A stretch of 5,400 bases of DNA, from contig MGNS01000166.1 of assembly GCA_001795165.1 (NCBI GenBank), forward strand, positions 82,604 through 88,003, given 5' to 3'. This DNA comes from Chloroflexi bacterium RBG_16_57_11. GTDB lineage: Bacteria > Chloroflexota > Anaerolineae > Anaerolineales > UBA4823. The translations under genes were made by a program, and so were the position numbers. The notes under the pieces are model-generated. The model was not told the DNA's origin and did no database searches. It saw only the letters and a program-made list of their open reading frames with translations. Positions 4,868 through 5,400 of the stretch are shown in pieces; the first letter of the stretch is position 1; each line of letters begins with the position of its first letter.

Positions 4868-5400
4868 TTACCGCACAACCAGCACCGGGCGATCCATCTG
4901 AGCAAGAATCTTGTGCGCCAGGTCGTCAAGCAAGTAACGTTGCCAACCTTGCTCGCGGTGTGCCCCGATCACCACCAGATCATAATCCCCTGATCGGGCT
5001 TCGTCGATGATCTCGTCAACGACCAGACCGTGACGGACTTTCGCGGTGGGGTGGATGCCGTGGCGGCTCAGCAGGTGCAGGTCTTGTGAAAGCAGGCGGC
5101 CTTCAGGGGCATTTTCTAAGATTAATCGATCAAAATCCGCATAGAGCTGCTTGTCGGGCACACCCGGGCCGGCGCTGATTTGGGACATGACGTGCAATAC
5201 GGTGATCTCCTCCTCGCCTTCTAACATCTCGGCAACCTGAATGATAAAGCGGCGCAGAACTGAATTTTCAGCACCGCTGTCGCACATCAGGATACGTCTG
5301 AAGGGGCGTAGCGGGTTTCTAACTACCAGGACGGGACAAAGGGCTTGTTCTGCCAGTTTATTGGAGATACGCTCTTTCTGCCGGTGCAGGTACCCATGGG
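4868..5400 (-). CDS. Tandem universal stress protein (UspA-like), 5' partial
   Basis: The frame is open to the right edge, so the start lies outside. The part nearest the edge is the end of a first Usp domain, closing with C-P-V-L-V-V-R (codons near 5338-5318). A second complete domain begins at R-R-I-L-M-C-D-S-G (about 5299-5273) and ends D-R-P-V-L-V-V-R, the classic Usp final strand. The ATG at 5287 is internal and unlikely to be the real start. In ATP-binding Usp proteins the motif is G-x2-G-x9-G-(S/T). Here the second domain reads V-I-G-A-H-R-E-Q-G, with Arg for the second Gly, and L-L-D-D-L in place of L-L-G-S-V. The first domain has K-E at the G-S position. Both therefore probably lack standard ATP binding. 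Usp proteins are cytoplasmic and often stress-linked; the exact role here is unknown. Confidence 0.9.
   Translation of the reverse strand, partial: HGYLHRQKERISNKLAEQALCPVLVVRNPLRPFRRILMCDSGAENSVLRRFIIQVAEMLEGEEEITVLHVMSQISAGPGVPDKQLYADFDRLILENAPEGRLLSQDLHLLSRHGIHPTAKVRHGLVVDEIIDEARSGDYDLVVIGAHREQGWQRYLLDDLAHKILAQMDRPVLVVR

Noticed and set aside
5285..5287. Internal ATG as the start of a single-domain Usp protein
   Set aside because: The upstream in-frame sequence encodes a typical Usp final strand (C-P-V-L-V-V) and the first strand of the second domain begins before this ATG, so a tandem protein fits better.

Overview
The window looks like a piece of a bacterial chromosome, most likely from Chloroflexota (Anaerolineae or a relative). 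This is inferred from family resemblance: the two STAS proteins, the unknown protein followed directly by a phytoene-desaturase-like oxidoreductase, and a secreted protein with a C-terminal YLP-type tail. No rRNA or other taxonomic marker is present. Base composition is moderate and coding density is high. I see no tRNA, rRNA, CRISPR array, insertion sequence or gene-free stretch longer than 300 bases.

Plus strand, 1-3559: six genes lie head to tail and read as one operon. They are the C-terminal part of an RsbW/SpoIIAB-type HATPase (cut by the left edge), two paralogous STAS anti-sigma-factor antagonists, an overlooked 49-codon ORF, a 265-aa protein of unknown function, and a 477-aa FAD-dependent oxidoreductase. 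Spacing is tight (4, 54, 47, 3 and 0 bases), and several good Shine-Dalgarno sites overlap the end of the preceding gene. The first three genes are components of a partner switch, in which a kinase, phosphorylatable STAS antagonists and normally a PP2C phosphatase control a sigma factor or another target. The last two are probably a metabolic pair. The 49-aa ORF resembles the N-terminus of the 265-aa protein and is probably a truncated tandem duplicate.

Minus strand, 3608-4846: a two-gene unit of paralogous small exported proteins, each with four conserved cysteines, is preceded by a strong sigma70-like promoter (TTGACA-N17-TAATAT). A perfect 9-bp inverted repeat straddles the -10 element. 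The promoter-proximal copy has an in-frame TAG at codon 44, between its signal peptide and mature domain, so it is a probable recent pseudogene, a readthrough case or a sequence error. The second copy is intact and alone carries a C-terminal VYLPNV tail.

Minus strand, 4868-5400: a tandem universal-stress-protein gene cut by the right edge. It shows the end of one Usp domain and a complete second one, both lacking the usual nucleotide-binding glycine/serine signature.
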